Assembly: GCF_009746715.1 (NCBI RefSeq)
Contig: NZ_VRKW01000002.1
Coordinates: forward strand, 62,001 to 126,000
Direction of reading: 5' to 3'
DNA length: 64,000 bases
Source of the DNA: Ketobacter sp. MCCC 1A13808
GTDB taxonomy: Bacteria > Pseudomonadota > Gammaproteobacteria > Pseudomonadales > Ketobacteraceae
Position numbers and translations under genes: made by a program
Notes under the pieces: generated by a model
Told to the model about the DNA's origin: nothing
Seen by the model: the letters and a program-made list of their open reading frames with translations, nothing else
The model's database searches: none
Part shown: piece by piece, positions 18,556-28,232 of the stretch
Layout: each line of letters begins with the position of its first letter
Numbering within the stretch: the first letter of the stretch is position 1

Positions 18556-20169
18556 ATGCAAGAGAATTTACTGACAAAATGCCCACATTGCGGAACCACG
18601 TTCCGACTGACCAAGGCCCAGCTTGATATTGCTGGCGGCGCCGTTCGCTGTGGTTCCTGCTATCAGGTATTCCACGCAGCAGAGCATATTGTCAAAACCT
18701 CCGTGGTCGAGGAGCGGCGCACCATCAGCAAAGAACCGGACCCTATCGAAGAAGCATTCGATATGAAATCCGACAAAGGTATGGATCCGTATGACACAAA
18801 CGATCTGGACCTGGATGCCGACGATGGCGACATTTTCACCGAAGAATACCGCGCCACGATGGATACGGAATCCAGCCCCGGGGAATTAGGCTATCCACCG
18901 AGAAAATCCGACCCGAAATCCAACACCATTGTGGATGAATCCTGGGCCGAGGCCCTGCTCAAAGAGCTGGGAGAAGACACCACGGAAGACGATGAAGAAT
19001 CGGCAGCAGACAATGATGATGAAGCTGACTCGTCATCGGATCTGATTAGTCGCGGCAATGCATTTGACCCGGACGAAGAGCCCATACGCAAACGACCCAC
19101 CCCCAATAAAGGCAACGAACTCAGCGACACCTTCAAAAATCTTGGCACCTTTGCTGGCGACGACCCCTTCGCCACGGAAGACGACGAAGAATTTGGTTTC
19201 AATGACAGCGAATCCAATACCGACGAATCCTGGGCCAAAGCCATGCTCAATGAGCTGGAAGAAGAAGACGCCCCGAAAAAGCCGGACACGAGTCACCTTT
19301 CCTTAATCTCCGATGAAGGCCCGGAAGAGCTGAGCCCCTTTGCCGCCAAGGAATTATCCAATAACCGGGACGAAATCATCGCACGCTTAAAACAAAACAA
19401 ATTAAGGGAACAGGAACTGGCACGGGCTTCCAACAAAGCGAAAAAGAAAGAATCGTTGCGCACGGAAGAAACCGAAGACTTTTTCCGGCTGCTCGAAGAC
19501 GATCCGGCGCCGAGCCGGAGTGTTACCCTGATCGACGACAGCGGACTCAGCGGACTGGCCGATCTAGATGACGAGACAATCACGCCCGAGCACTTATTTG
19601 CCGACAGTGACGATCTGGCAAACGAGCATGTACCGATGAGCTCCCGAGGCTATTCTACCTATAAACGACCGGAGCGCGGTTCCAGCCTGGGCACCAAAAC
19701 CGCTCTGGGCTGCCTTTTATTGCTGATCCTATTGGCGGGACAATATTGTTATTTCCAGTTCGACGAGTTGGCGCGCTCCCCTTCATTGCGCCCAACCCTG
19801 GAAAAAGTGTGTGCCGCGCTCGGCTGCCAACTGCCGGCGCAACATGACATATCTAAAATTATCGGCACCAACCTGGTGGTGCGTTCACACCCTTACGAGA
19901 AAAACGCGCTGGTAATCGACGTCATCATCAAAAACCAGGCAACGTTTGAACAGCCCTACCCCATTGTTCAACTCAACTTTGAAGACATGGACGGCAATCC
20001 CGTGGCAAGCCGTCGCTTCAAACCGGAAGAGTATATCGGCGACAAAATGCTCCCGTTAAACAGCATGCCAAGGAACACGCCGGTCCATCTGACCATGGAA
20101 ATCAAGGATCCTGGACGAAATGCGGTCAATTATCAGCTCTTGTTTTTGCCCAGAAATAGCGCTAAATAG
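18556..20169 (+). CDS. zinc-ribbon and DUF3426 single-pass membrane protein
   Basis: 537 residues. An N-terminal MJ0042-type zinc ribbon has two Cys pairs (CPHCGTTF and CGSCYQVF). Residues about 50-370 are a long, very acidic, Ser/Asp/Glu-rich and probably disordered region with a repeated module (DESWAEALLKELGE near residue 128 and DESWAKAMLNELEE near residue 223). A membrane segment (TALGCLLLLILLAGQYCYF) follows, then a C-terminal DUF3426 domain (IIGTNLVVRSHPYEKNALVI ... PVASRRFKPEEYIG). The zinc ribbon should be cytoplasmic and DUF3426 periplasmic. The function is unknown, but the position between prmA and dusB is typical. The acidic region is longer than I remember for relatives. Confidence 0.9.
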   Translation: MQENLLTKCPHCGTTFRLTKAQLDIAGGAVRCGSCYQVFHAAEHIVKTSVVEERRTISKEPDPIEEAFDMKSDKGMDPYDTNDLDLDADDGDIFTEEYRATMDTESSPGELGYPPRKSDPKSNTIVDESWAEALLKELGEDTTEDDEESAADNDDEADSSSDLISRGNAFDPDEEPIRKRPTPNKGNELSDTFKNLGTFAGDDPFATEDDEEFGFNDSESNTDESWAKAMLNELEEEDAPKKPDTSHLSLISDEGPEELSPFAAKELSNNRDEIIARLKQNKLREQELARASNKAKKKESLRTEETEDFFRLLEDDPAPSRSVTLIDDSGLSGLADLDDETITPEHLFADSDDLANEHVPMSSRGYSTYKRPERGSSLGTKTALGCLLLLILLAGQYCYFQFDELARSPSLRPTLEKVCAALGCQLPAQHDISKIIGTNLVVRSHPYEKNALVIDVIIKNQATFEQPYPIVQLNFEDMDGNPVASRRFKPEEYIGDKMLPLNSMPRNTPVHLTMEIKDPGRNAVNYQLLFLPRNSAK

Positions 20170-20238
20170 GACACATGCAGCCTGAATTCTGTTTACCTCC
20201 CCCTTCTTACCCTATAAAAGCGGTAATAGTCGAAATAT

Positions 20239-20268
20239 TTTACAAAAGTATCGACTGCCATATTTATT
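20239..20268 (+). promoter_or_regulatory. candidate promoter for dusB-fis
   Basis: TTTACA (20239-20244) and an A/T-rich -10 (ATTTAT or TTTATT, 20262-20268) with 17-18 bases between, about 85 bases before dusB. Moderately good elements only. Confidence 0.3.
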
Positions 20269-20350
20269 ATGCGGCAGTATCCGGCTATCATAGCTCGATC
20301 TTTAAGCACGACTGAAAATCATTAGGCGTTTTATTCAACAGGAGTTCCAC

Positions 20351-21343
20351 GTGTCATTCTCCATTGGACCTCACACAATAAATAGCCCGGTGATCATGGC
20401 ACCCATGGCCGGTGTCACTGACCAACCATACCGGCTACTCTGCAAGCGTCTTGGCGCAGGCATGGTGGTTGCAGAAATGTTAACCAGTGACAGTCGATTG
20501 TGGGACAGCCGTAAATCTCAGTTGCGCATGATCCATCAGGACGAACCGGAACCGCGCTCTGTACAAATCGCCGGGACCGAGCCAGACCAGATGGCAGCAG
20601 CAGCCCGGCTTTGCGTTGAACGGGGCGCCCAGATTATTGATATCAACATGGGCTGCCCGGCAAAAAAGGTCTGCAAAAAAGCCGCAGGATCAGCGCTGCT
20701 TAAAGATGAAGTACTGGTCAGATCTATCTTGAATGCCGTTGTTTCGGCAGTTGAAGTACCAGTTACCCTGAAGATTCGCACCGGCTGGAGTCCTGAGCAA
20801 CGCAACGGCGTCACCATCGCCCGCATCGCTGAGGAAGCTGGTATACAGGCACTGGCGGTTCATGGTCGAACCCGCGCTTGCGCTTACAAAGGAACTGTAG
20901 AGTACGATACCATTGCCCGGATTAAGGAAAGCATCAACATCCCCGTATTCGCCAATGGTGACATCACTACACCTGAGCAAGCCAGGCAGGTCCTCGCCCA
21001 CACCGGGGCAGACGCAATCATGATAGGACGAGCAGCACAGGGAAACCCTTGGATCTTTCGGGAAATTGAGCATTATCTCAAAACCGGGGTTACGCTTCCG
21101 ACGCCATCTTCAAAGGAACTGAAGGCAGTGATTTTAGAGCATCTACACCGCTTGCACGACTTTTATGGCGACTATTTGGGAGTCCGTATCGCGCGAAAAC
21201 ATCTCGGGTGGTATGTACAACGGCTTCCGATGGGAGCACAATTTAAATCATTTTTTAACCAGCTTGAAATAGCGTCGGAACAACTCGCCAGTGCTCAGGA
21301 GTATTTTGAGCAACTAATCGAGGGAGAGGTAATGGCGGCATGA
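20351..21343 (+). CDS. dusB: tRNA-dihydrouridine synthase B
   Basis: 330 residues. It reduces specific uridines in tRNA to dihydrouridine with FMN and NADPH. The TIM-barrel start has [20 protein letters not shown]; the catalytic Cys lies in [23 protein letters not shown]-binding motifs [12 protein letters not shown] and [15 protein letters not shown], and [19 protein letters not shown], are all present. The start is GTG, with CAGGAG six bases ahead. It overlaps fis by 4 bases, the conserved dusB-fis operon of gammaproteobacteria, where the first gene sits under the growth-regulated fis promoter. Confidence 0.97.
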   Translation: MSFSIGPHTINSPVIMAPMAGVTDQPYRLLCKRLGAGMVVAEMLTSDSRLWDSRKSQLRMIHQDEPEPRSVQIAGTEPDQMAAAARLCVERGAQIIDINMGCPAKKVCKKAAGSALLKDEVLVRSILNAVVSAVEVPVTLKIRTGWSPEQRNGVTIARIAEEAGIQALAVHGRTRACAYKGTVEYDTIARIKESINIPVFANGDITTPEQARQVLAHTGADAIMIGRAAQGNPWIFREIEHYLKTGVTLPTPSSKELKAVILEHLHRLHDFYGDYLGVRIARKHLGWYVQRLPMGAQFKSFFNQLEIASEQLASAQEYFEQLIEGEVMAA

Positions 21344-21672
21344 ATGAAACAAACTTCAACGATGAAGCATCTTTTAGCAGCAATTCAACTTCAGCAAGCA
21401 ACGCAGACCTGAAACAACATTTGGTAACCTCGCTTGAACAGGGCAGCCAAACGTTGCGGGACAACGTTCACAGGGCGCTACGGAATTACTTTGCGCACCT
21501 GGACGGACAACCCGTAACCGATGTTTATCAGATGGTGTTGTCTGAGGTGGAAGCCCCTTTACTGGAAACGGTAATGGAATACACTCGGGGCAACCAGACT
21601 AAGGCATCCGTACTGCTCGGCCTCAATCGCGGAACATTGCGTAAAAAGCTGAAAACTTACGGCCTGATCTGA
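21340..21672 (+). CDS. fis: nucleoid protein Fis
   Basis: 110 residues. Fis is a dimeric DNA-bending protein that controls rRNA promoters, recombination and chromosome structure. The C-terminal helix-turn-helix is nearly canonical ([20 protein letters not shown] then KTYGLI), preceded by the dimer helices ([20 protein letters not shown]). The first 30 or so residues are Ser/Asn/Thr-rich and about a dozen longer than in E. coli Fis (98 residues). The ATG overlaps the dusB stop. Confidence 0.97.
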   Translation: MNETNFNDEASFSSNSTSASNADLKQHLVTSLEQGSQTLRDNVHRALRNYFAHLDGQPVTDVYQMVLSEVEAPLLETVMEYTRGNQTKASVLLGLNRGTLRKKLKTYGLI

Positions 21673-21681
21673 AGCATTACT

Positions 21682-21720
21682 CCCGGTACCGGACACTCAG
21701 CTAACCGCTCCGGCACCGGG
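21682..21720. repeat. hairpin downstream of fis
   Basis: CCCGGTACCGG (21682-21692) and CCGGCACCGGG (21710-21720) pair at 10 of 11 positions around a 17-base loop, ten bases after the fis stop. This is a terminator candidate, though no T-run follows directly; a T8 run appears later at 21815-21823. Confidence 0.4.
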
Positions 21721-21943
21721 CAGCCAACTACCTAATCTGCTTATGTAAAAGCATAAGCCGCTGCATTCTGTTGCGGTTCCAAAACCCCTCTGCGTGCACA
21801 GGGCAGGATTACCTGTTTTTTTTGACTCTGGACCCTTAAAACGCCAGCCAATTCCGACTACAATGCGCCCTCCCCGGGCTCGGCACGGGTTACCCGTTCC
21901 ACCATCCGATTCGCTAATCAAACAGTAAACGCAGACATCCATC

Positions 21944-23509
21944 ATGAGCAGACCTATCAAACGCGCACTAATCAGTGTATCCGACAAAACCGGTATCGTT
22001 GAGTTCGCCCAGGCGCTAGCCGCCCAGGGTGTGGAAATACTATCCACCGGCGGCACCTTCAAGCTGCTGCGGGAGCACAACATTGCAGCCACTGAAGTTT
22101 CCGACTACACCGGGTTCCCCGAAATGATGGATGGTCGGGTTAAGACACTGCATCCGAAAGTACACGGCGGTATTCTGGGCCGGCGTGGTACCGACGATAA
22201 AGCCATGGCGGAGCACGGCATCACACCCATCGATCTGGTGGCAGTCAATTTATATCCGTTCGAAAAAACCGTCGCCAATCCCAACTGTGATCTGGCAACT
22301 GCAATCGAAAACATTGATATCGGCGGCCCGACGATGGTTCGCTCCTCAGCGAAAAACCACCACTGGGTGACTATTGTGGTCAACGCATCCGACTACGGAC
22401 GGGTCATCGAAGAAATGCGCAACAACCAGGGCAGCGTCAGCGATCAAACCCGGTTTGAACTGGCATTAGCGGCCTTTGAGCATACCGCCAGCTATGACGG
22501 TGCCATCGCCAATTATCTGGGCGGTCTCAAAGGCGACGGCGAAAAGACCCCATTCCCGCGCACCTTCAACACTCAATTTCTCAAAGTGCAGGAAATGCGA
22601 TACGGCGAAAATCCGCACCAGCAGGCCGCCTTCTATAAAGAGGCGAACCCGGCAGAACCCAGTGTCAGCAGCGCGCGACAACTGCAGGGCAAAGCACTGT
22701 CATTTAACAATGTAGCGGATACCGATGCCGCGCTGGAATGCGTTAAGTCCTTCAACGAACCGGCCTGCGTTATTGTGAAGCACGCCAACCCCTGCGGTGT
22801 TGCCATTGGCCAGTCCATCAACGAAGCGTATGCGCGCGCGTTTCAGACCGATCCCACCTCCGCTTTTGGCGGCATCATTGCTTTTAACCAGCCACTGGAC
22901 GAGCAAACTGCCCGCGACATTATTGATAAGCAATTCGTCGAAGTCATAATTGCGCCCGGCGCCAGTGGCGCCGCTGTAGCCATCGTCGGAGAAAAGAAAA
23001 ATGTGCGCCTGCTGACTTGCGAAGCCTGGGGCGAACGCAGCGCCGCGTTCGATTACAAACGTGTCAACGGCGGACTGCTGGTGCAGGATCGTGATAATGG
23101 CATGATCGGCGAGTCGGATTTGAAAGTTGTGACCAAGCGTGCACCAGACGAAGCAGAAATGCGGGATTTGTTGTTCTGCTGGAAAGTCGCAAAATTTGTT
23201 AAATCCAATGCCATCGTCTATGCGAAAAACCGTCAGACTATCGGAGTCGGTGCGGGCCAGATGAGCCGGGTGTACAGTGCCAAAATCGCTGGCATCAAAG
23301 CCGCAGATGAAGGCTTATCCGTTCCCGGATCAGTGATGGCTTCAGACGCATTCTTTCCTTTTCGCGACGGCATTGACGCTGCTGCTGAAGCCGGTATCCG
23401 CGCGGTGATTCAACCAGGCGGTTCGATTCGCGATGAAGAGGTCATTGCCGCTGCAGATGCTGCCGACATTGCCATGGTGTTTACCGGCATGCGACATTTC
23501 AGGCACTAG
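21944..23509 (+). CDS. purH: bifunctional AICAR formyltransferase/IMP cyclohydrolase
   Basis: 521 residues, full length. The enzyme does the last two steps of IMP synthesis. The N-terminal IMP cyclohydrolase domain begins [20 protein letters not shown] and has [16 protein letters not shown]; the C-terminal transformylase domain has [48 protein letters not shown] and the late motif [20 protein letters not shown]. The C-terminus GMRHFRH is typical. The ribosome site is weak. purD follows 47 bases later, as in E. coli purHD. No Pur box was recognised upstream. Confidence 0.98.
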   Translation: MSRPIKRALISVSDKTGIVEFAQALAAQGVEILSTGGTFKLLREHNIAATEVSDYTGFPEMMDGRVKTLHPKVHGGILGRRGTDDKAMAEHGITPIDLVAVNLYPFEKTVANPNCDLATAIENIDIGGPTMVRSSAKNHHWVTIVVNASDYGRVIEEMRNNQGSVSDQTRFELALAAFEHTASYDGAIANYLGGLKGDGEKTPFPRTFNTQFLKVQEMRYGENPHQQAAFYKEANPAEPSVSSARQLQGKALSFNNVADTDAALECVKSFNEPACVIVKHANPCGVAIGQSINEAYARAFQTDPTSAFGGIIAFNQPLDEQTARDIIDKQFVEVIIAPGASGAAVAIVGEKKNVRLLTCEAWGERSAAFDYKRVNGGLLVQDRDNGMIGESDLKVVTKRAPDEAEMRDLLFCWKVAKFVKSNAIVYAKNRQTIGVGAGQMSRVYSAKIAGIKAADEGLSVPGSVMASDAFFPFRDGIDAAAEAGIRAVIQPGGSIRDEEVIAAADAADIAMVFTGMRHFRH

Positions 23510-23556
23510 GGCGGCCAATTAACACTCATTCCGATAACTATTTCTGAGGGTACACA

Positions 23557-24849
23557 ATGAACATTCTGATTATTGGTGGTGGCGGTCGAGAACACGCTTT
23601 AGCCTGGAAAGCAGCCCAGTCTCCTGTCGTGGAAAAGGTGTATGTTGCACCGGGTAATGCCGGCACCGCCCTGGAACCCGGTGTCGAGAATGTGAATATT
23701 GATGCAATGGACCTGGACGCCTTGGTCGCCTTCGCTCAGGAAAACCGTGTTTATCTCACCATTGTGGGGCCGGAAGCACCGTTAGTGGCCGGGGTTGTGG
23801 ATGCGTTCCGTGCTGCCGAATTGAAGTGTTTCGGTCCCACCCAAGGTGCGGCTCAACTGGAAGGTTCCAAAGCGTTCACCAAAGATTTCCTTGCACGACA
23901 TAACATCCCGACGGCCGCCTACGGCAACTTTACCGAAATCGATAAAGCGGTCGCCTACGTTAAACAGCAAGGCGCGCCTATTGTCGTTAAAGCAGATGGC
24001 CTTGCCGCGGGCAAAGGCGTCATACTGGCTCAAAGTGAAGAAGAGGCTATTGCCGCTATAAATGACATGCTGGCTGGAAATAAATTCGGGGACGCCGGTA
24101 GCCGGGTGGTAATAGAAGAATTTCTGGTGGGCGAAGAAGCCAGCTTTATCTGCATGGTCGATGGTAAGAATGTGTTGCCCATGGCGACCTCTCAGGATCA
24201 CAAAGCCCGGGACAACAATGATCTGGGCCCGAATACCGGCGGCATGGGTGCCTACTCCCCCGCTCCGGTGGTGACGCCGGAAATCCAGCAGCGGGTCATG
24301 GACGAGGTTATTTATCCCACCGTGCGCGGCATGGAAGCGGAGGGAAATACATACACCGGATTCTTATACGCCGGGCTAATGATCAGCAAAGACGGCACAC
24401 CCAAAGTGCTGGAATATAACTGTCGCTTCGGTGACCCGGAAACCCAACCGATCATGATGCGATTGCAATCGGATCTGGTCGCGCTGTGCGATATGGCGAT
24501 TGAGGGCAAGCTGGATCAGACGGAAGCTCAGTGGGATTCACGGGCATCACTCGGCGTGGTACTGGCGGCAGGCGGTTATCCGGAAAGTTACGCAAAAGGC
24601 GATATTATTTTCGGCTTGCCGGAAAGCGATCAGGATATCTGCAAAGTGTTCCACGCGGGCACACAGTTAAATGGCGAACGAGTGGTTACCAACGGCGGCC
24701 GGGTACTTTGCGCTGTGGCTCTGGGGGATACGGTGGCCCAGGCCAAAGGCCGCGCCTATGACCTGGTCCAGCAGATCAACTGGAACAACGTCTATTACCG
24801 CACCGACATCGGCTATCGGGCAGTGGCGCGGGAGCAGGAAGAAAACTAG
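23557..24849 (+). CDS. purD: phosphoribosylamine--glycine ligase
   Basis: 430 residues. It joins glycine to phosphoribosylamine with ATP in early purine synthesis. The N-terminus MNILIIGGGGREHALAWK is typical; the ATP-grasp domain has IVVKADGLAAGKGVILAQS, VIEEFLVGEEASFICMVDG and DHKARDNNDLGPNTGGMGAY; FGDPETQPIMMRL is the metal-binding strand. CTGAGGG lies upstream of ATG. Cotranscribed with purH. Confidence 0.98.
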   Translation: MNILIIGGGGREHALAWKAAQSPVVEKVYVAPGNAGTALEPGVENVNIDAMDLDALVAFAQENRVYLTIVGPEAPLVAGVVDAFRAAELKCFGPTQGAAQLEGSKAFTKDFLARHNIPTAAYGNFTEIDKAVAYVKQQGAPIVVKADGLAAGKGVILAQSEEEAIAAINDMLAGNKFGDAGSRVVIEEFLVGEEASFICMVDGKNVLPMATSQDHKARDNNDLGPNTGGMGAYSPAPVVTPEIQQRVMDEVIYPTVRGMEAEGNTYTGFLYAGLMISKDGTPKVLEYNCRFGDPETQPIMMRLQSDLVALCDMAIEGKLDQTEAQWDSRASLGVVLAAGGYPESYAKGDIIFGLPESDQDICKVFHAGTQLNGERVVTNGGRVLCAVALGDTVAQAKGRAYDLVQQINWNNVYYRTDIGYRAVAREQEEN

Positions 24850-24873
24850 GCTCTGTCGATCGTTAGTCGAATC

Positions 24874-24904
24874 GGCACCGGTTCACATTCTTCGAAACGG
24901 TGCC
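24874..24904. terminator. hairpin between convergent purD and aspartoacylase-like gene
   Basis: GGCACCGGTTC and GAAACGGTGCC pair at 10 of 11 positions around a 9-base loop, 24 bases after the purD stop. The position suits a bidirectional terminator, but there is no T-run. Confidence 0.45.
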
Positions 24905-24912
24905 ATCCCGAT

Positions 24913-25950
24913 TTAACTCAGCTCGACCGGCATCATATCCACTTCCTGGCGAAACTCATCAACCACTGTCTCGACATCTTCAATATCATCGAATCGCCCC
25001 ACATGCAGCAGCGCCTCGCCCAGGTTCACCAGGGGCAAGTTGGTTGCGCCGATCACGATGCCGCCGAATGGTGCCTTGACCGGCGTTTCACTGCCACCCA
25101 AAGGGCCATCAATAATGCCGAGCAGCTCTCCACGCACCACACGGTCTCCCAATTTGAGGTGACTGCGGAACAACCCGTCGGCCGGAGCCCGTACCCAGGC
25201 CGACGACTTAGCAACAAAGGTGTTGTTCGTTTCTTTTTTCGGGTTGCGCCGCGGTGGCAACATATTTAAATGAGTCATCACATTGCGCACCCCCTTTACT
25301 CCGGCAATAATCGCGGGCTCGTCAAAACGCAGCGCTTCACCGGCCTCGTAGGTAATAATCGGAATGCCGAGATCGTCGCCTGCTCCGCGCAGTGATCCGT
25401 CTCGAATCGGTGCATCAATTATTAACGGCAGGCCAAACGCATGCGCCATATCGGCGGCTTTTGTATTCTCCAGGTGCACCCGGATTTGCGGCATATTGGA
25501 ACGGTGGATTGCCCCGGTATGCAAATCGATTGCGTACTGACATTTACCCAGTATTTCCTGCACAAATAGATGGGCGATACGTCCGCCCAGGGAACCCTCC
25601 TCTGACCCCGGAAAGCAACGGTTCAGATCACGCCGGTCAGGTAAATAGCGGGACCGATGAATCACACCCAACACATTCACCATAGGCACCGCAATCAAGG
25701 TGCCTTTCAGGCTCTTGATCCAGGGAGCGGAAATGACTCTCCGCGTCACTTCCACCCCATTCAGCTCGTCACCGTGAATGGCGGCGCAGATCAGTAATAC
25801 GGGCCCCGGCGCTTTGCCGTTCACCACCTGTACCGGAATCGATATATTGGTTTGGGTGTAAAGCTGACCGATGGGGATATGAAACGTTTTTTGCGTACCG
25901 GCTTCGATACGCTCACCGAAGATTTCCAGGCTGTTTTTGCTGCGGCTCAT
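24913..25950 (-). CDS. succinylglutamate desuccinylase/aspartoacylase family zinc hydrolase
   Basis: 345 residues of the AstE/AspA family, zinc carboxypeptidase-like enzymes that release an amino acid from an N-acyl group. Visible zinc ligands are His and Glu in AAIHGDELNGVEV and His in YAIDLHTGAIHRSN; RYLPDRRDLNRCFPG supplies the Arg-Asp-Leu-Asn-Arg substrate loop, and the C-terminal beta domain ends GEALLHVGRFDDIEDVE. An ASN- or Arg-catabolic partner is absent; the upstream neighbour on the same strand is rimK (55 bases). That pair suggests a substrate made or trimmed by the glutamate ligase, but this is inference. CAGGAAACC precedes the ATG. Confidence 0.88.
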   Translation of the reverse strand: MSRSKNSLEIFGERIEAGTQKTFHIPIGQLYTQTNISIPVQVVNGKAPGPVLLICAAIHGDELNGVEVTRRVISAPWIKSLKGTLIAVPMVNVLGVIHRSRYLPDRRDLNRCFPGSEEGSLGGRIAHLFVQEILGKCQYAIDLHTGAIHRSNMPQIRVHLENTKAADMAHAFGLPLIIDAPIRDGSLRGAGDDLGIPIITYEAGEALRFDEPAIIAGVKGVRNVMTHLNMLPPRRNPKKETNNTFVAKSSAWVRAPADGLFRSHLKLGDRVVRGELLGIIDGPLGGSETPVKAPFGGIVIGATNLPLVNLGEALLHVGRFDDIEDVETVVDEFRQEVDMMPVELS

Positions 25951-26005
25951 GCACGGTTTCCTGATCGGGATTTTAAGTTTTTATTAATTCAGTATCGCCA
26001 GCTTT

Positions 26006-26917
26006 TCAGCCCTTGCCAACCGTGCGGCTGGTAGCGGTGCCGTCGGCGATTTTCTTTTCCATGAACCCGATAATCATACCGGCAATGTCTTTCCCGGTCG
26101 CTGTTTCAATACCCTCCAGCCCCGGCGATGAATTCACTTCCATTACCAACGGACCATGATTAGAACGAATCAGGTCAACCCCGGCCACATTCAACCCCAT
26201 AATCCGGGCAGCACGGACCGCAGTAGCACGCTCTTCCGGCGTTATTTTCAGTAACGTAGCGGTGCCGCCCCGATGCAGATTGGAACGGAATTCCCCCGGC
26301 ATTGCCTGTCGCTTCATGGCTGCCACGACCTTGTCACCGATAACCAGGCAGCGAATATCAGCCCCAGACGACTCGGCAATGTATTCCTGAATCAAAATAT
26401 TGGCTTTTAATCCAAGAAAAGCCTCAATCACACTTTCAGCGACTTTTCGGGTATCGGCCAGCACCACACCAATGCCCTGGGTGCCTTCCAGCAATTTGAT
26501 GACCAGGGGAGCACCGCCCACCATATCGATCAAATCCGGAATTTCATCAGGCGAATGGGCGAAACAGGTGACCGGCATCCCTACCCCTTTTCGGGACAGC
26601 AGTTGCAGTGAACGCAACTTATCCCGGGAGCGGGATATAGCCACCGATTCATTCACGGAATACACCCCCATCATCTCGAACTGGCGCACCACCGCAGTAC
26701 CATAGAAAGTAATTGACGCGCCGACTCTGGGGACGACCGCATCAAAATCTTCCAGGGACTTGCCTTTATAGTGGATGGTAGGTTTATGGGTGGCCATATT
26801 CATATAACAGCGCAGAGTATCAATGACTCTGACTTCATGACCACGAGCCTCGCCCGCTTCAACCAGCCGACGGGTAGAATAGAGTTTTGGGTTACGCGAA
26901 AGAATTGCGACTTTCAT
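26006..26917 (-). CDS. rimK: RimK-family ATP-grasp glutamate ligase
   Basis: 303 residues from ATG 26917, which gives the standard RimK start [20 protein letters not shown]; a longer frame to 27010 adds 31 unlikely residues. RimK adds glutamates to the C-terminus of ribosomal protein S6 in E. coli and Pseudomonas. The ATP-grasp motifs are clear: [58 protein letters not shown] and the metal site [20 protein letters not shown]. The partner is the downstream aspartoacylase-like gene rather than the rimA/rimB genes known in Pseudomonas. An RNA-like or peptide target other than S6 cannot be ruled out. Confidence 0.92.
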   Translation of the reverse strand: MKVAILSRNPKLYSTRRLVEAGEARGHEVRVIDTLRCYMNMATHKPTIHYKGKSLEDFDAVVPRVGASITFYGTAVVRQFEMMGVYSVNESVAISRSRDKLRSLQLLSRKGVGMPVTCFAHSPDEIPDLIDMVGGAPLVIKLLEGTQGIGVVLADTRKVAESVIEAFLGLKANILIQEYIAESSGADIRCLVIGDKVVAAMKRQAMPGEFRSNLHRGGTATLLKITPEERATAVRAARIMGLNVAGVDLIRSNHGPLVMEVNSSPGLEGIETATGKDIAGMIIGFMEKKIADGTATSRTVGKG

Positions 26918-27078
26918 TAAATTTAGAACACCTGAAGTAAATACGAAGCTGAGAATTGTGTGATGGGATTGGCAGGCTGGCATTGTTATACGCCAGTGTC
27001 CGCGTCCCATTATATACCTTGCGATGCGCTGGACTATACTGATTAAAACACCACATGATTGATATTTAACGCACCGGC

Positions 27079-28113
27079 ATGGATTGTAACATGAGCACTG
27101 ATGCTTTAGCTGTGGATGAGGGCACGATCAAGAACCTGATTCCATTCAATGAGTTATTCCGGCACCAATTTCAGGAAGCGCTAAGATGTTGCGAGCAGAT
27201 CAGCGCACCACCCCGCAAAAAACTCTTCAAGCGCGGGGATAACGATCCCTTCTGGTATTACCTGCTGAAGGGTAGTGTGAATTTAATTGATGAAGACTTC
27301 AACAGTTCAACCCTGAACGCAGAAGATGAACAATGCCTGCATGCGCTGGATAACCAACCACCTCATCGTTATTCTGCAATCACTACCTCAGAATGCCTGC
27401 TGCTCAAAGTGGATAAACAACGTTTGGATCTTGCCATCACCTGGGAACAGGCCGGCGGTTACGACGTGGAGGATCACGATGACGATACCGACTGGATGTC
27501 CGCTTTGCTTGATACCGACGTATTCAGCAAAGTACCCCCGGCGAATATTCAAAAACTGTTTGCCACCTTTAAACGCAACACCGCAAATCTGGGTGACGTG
27601 ATCATCAAAGAAGATCAACCGGGTGATCGGTTCTATGTCATTGAGCACGGTTCTGCTGTAGTCAGCAAACGATCCGGAGACCGCACTGACACTCTGGCCA
27701 GGCTTGAGGCTGGTCAATTTTTCGGCGAAGAAGCGCTGGTAGGTAAAACCACCCGTAACGCCACTGTCACCATGGAAACCGATGGCGCTCTGATGTATTT
27801 GGAAGAAGAGGAATTCAAACAGCTTCTTGAGCAACCGGTTTTGCACCACATAAAAGAACACGAATTGGAAACCCTGCGCCAAAGCCACCCGGACATGGTA
27901 ATGGTGGATGTGCGTCTGAGCGGTGAATACAAGCACTTCAATCGCGCAGGCTCGGTGAATATCCCACTCAACAAATTACGTCAACGCAGCGCGCAAATGG
28001 ATAAAGACACCTGCTACGTCGTTTGTCACAATGCCGGTCCCCGCAGCGAGCTGGGTGTTTACCTGCTAATAAAAGAAGGCTTTCAGGCCTATCTGTTGGA
28101 AAGCGCAGAATAA
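27079..28113 (+). CDS. cyclic nucleotide-binding and rhodanese domain protein
   Basis: 344 residues (or 340 from the ATG at 27091). Three domains are visible: residues about 20-125, a cyclic-nucleotide-binding-like beta roll ([20 protein letters not shown]) that lacks the phosphate-binding cassette; about 150-265, a more complete second one ([20 protein letters not shown], then [19 protein letters not shown], where the usual Gly-Glu-Ala/Leu-Arg cassette is kept); and about 270-340, a rhodanese domain with likely active Cys316 ([12 protein letters not shown]). No DNA-binding domain is present, so it is not a CRP-type regulator. It may couple a nucleotide signal to sulfur transfer or redox chemistry. 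Similar proteins occur in other gammaproteobacteria; the function is unknown. It is divergent from rimK. Confidence 0.88.
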   Translation: MDCNMSTDALAVDEGTIKNLIPFNELFRHQFQEALRCCEQISAPPRKKLFKRGDNDPFWYYLLKGSVNLIDEDFNSSTLNAEDEQCLHALDNQPPHRYSAITTSECLLLKVDKQRLDLAITWEQAGGYDVEDHDDDTDWMSALLDTDVFSKVPPANIQKLFATFKRNTANLGDVIIKEDQPGDRFYVIEHGSAVVSKRSGDRTDTLARLEAGQFFGEEALVGKTTRNATVTMETDGALMYLEEEEFKQLLEQPVLHHIKEHELETLRQSHPDMVMVDVRLSGEYKHFNRAGSVNIPLNKLRQRSAQMDKDTCYVVCHNAGPRSELGVYLLIKEGFQAYLLESAE

Positions 28114-28232
28114 TCGGCATCCCCCGGGGTTTGCTTGAACCGGTCAAAAAACATTAAATGATGTCGTGGTCGTGGGATTCAACGGCCAGAGTGAATATAC
28201 TAGTCACAAAATAATCAACAGCAGGGCGTTTT

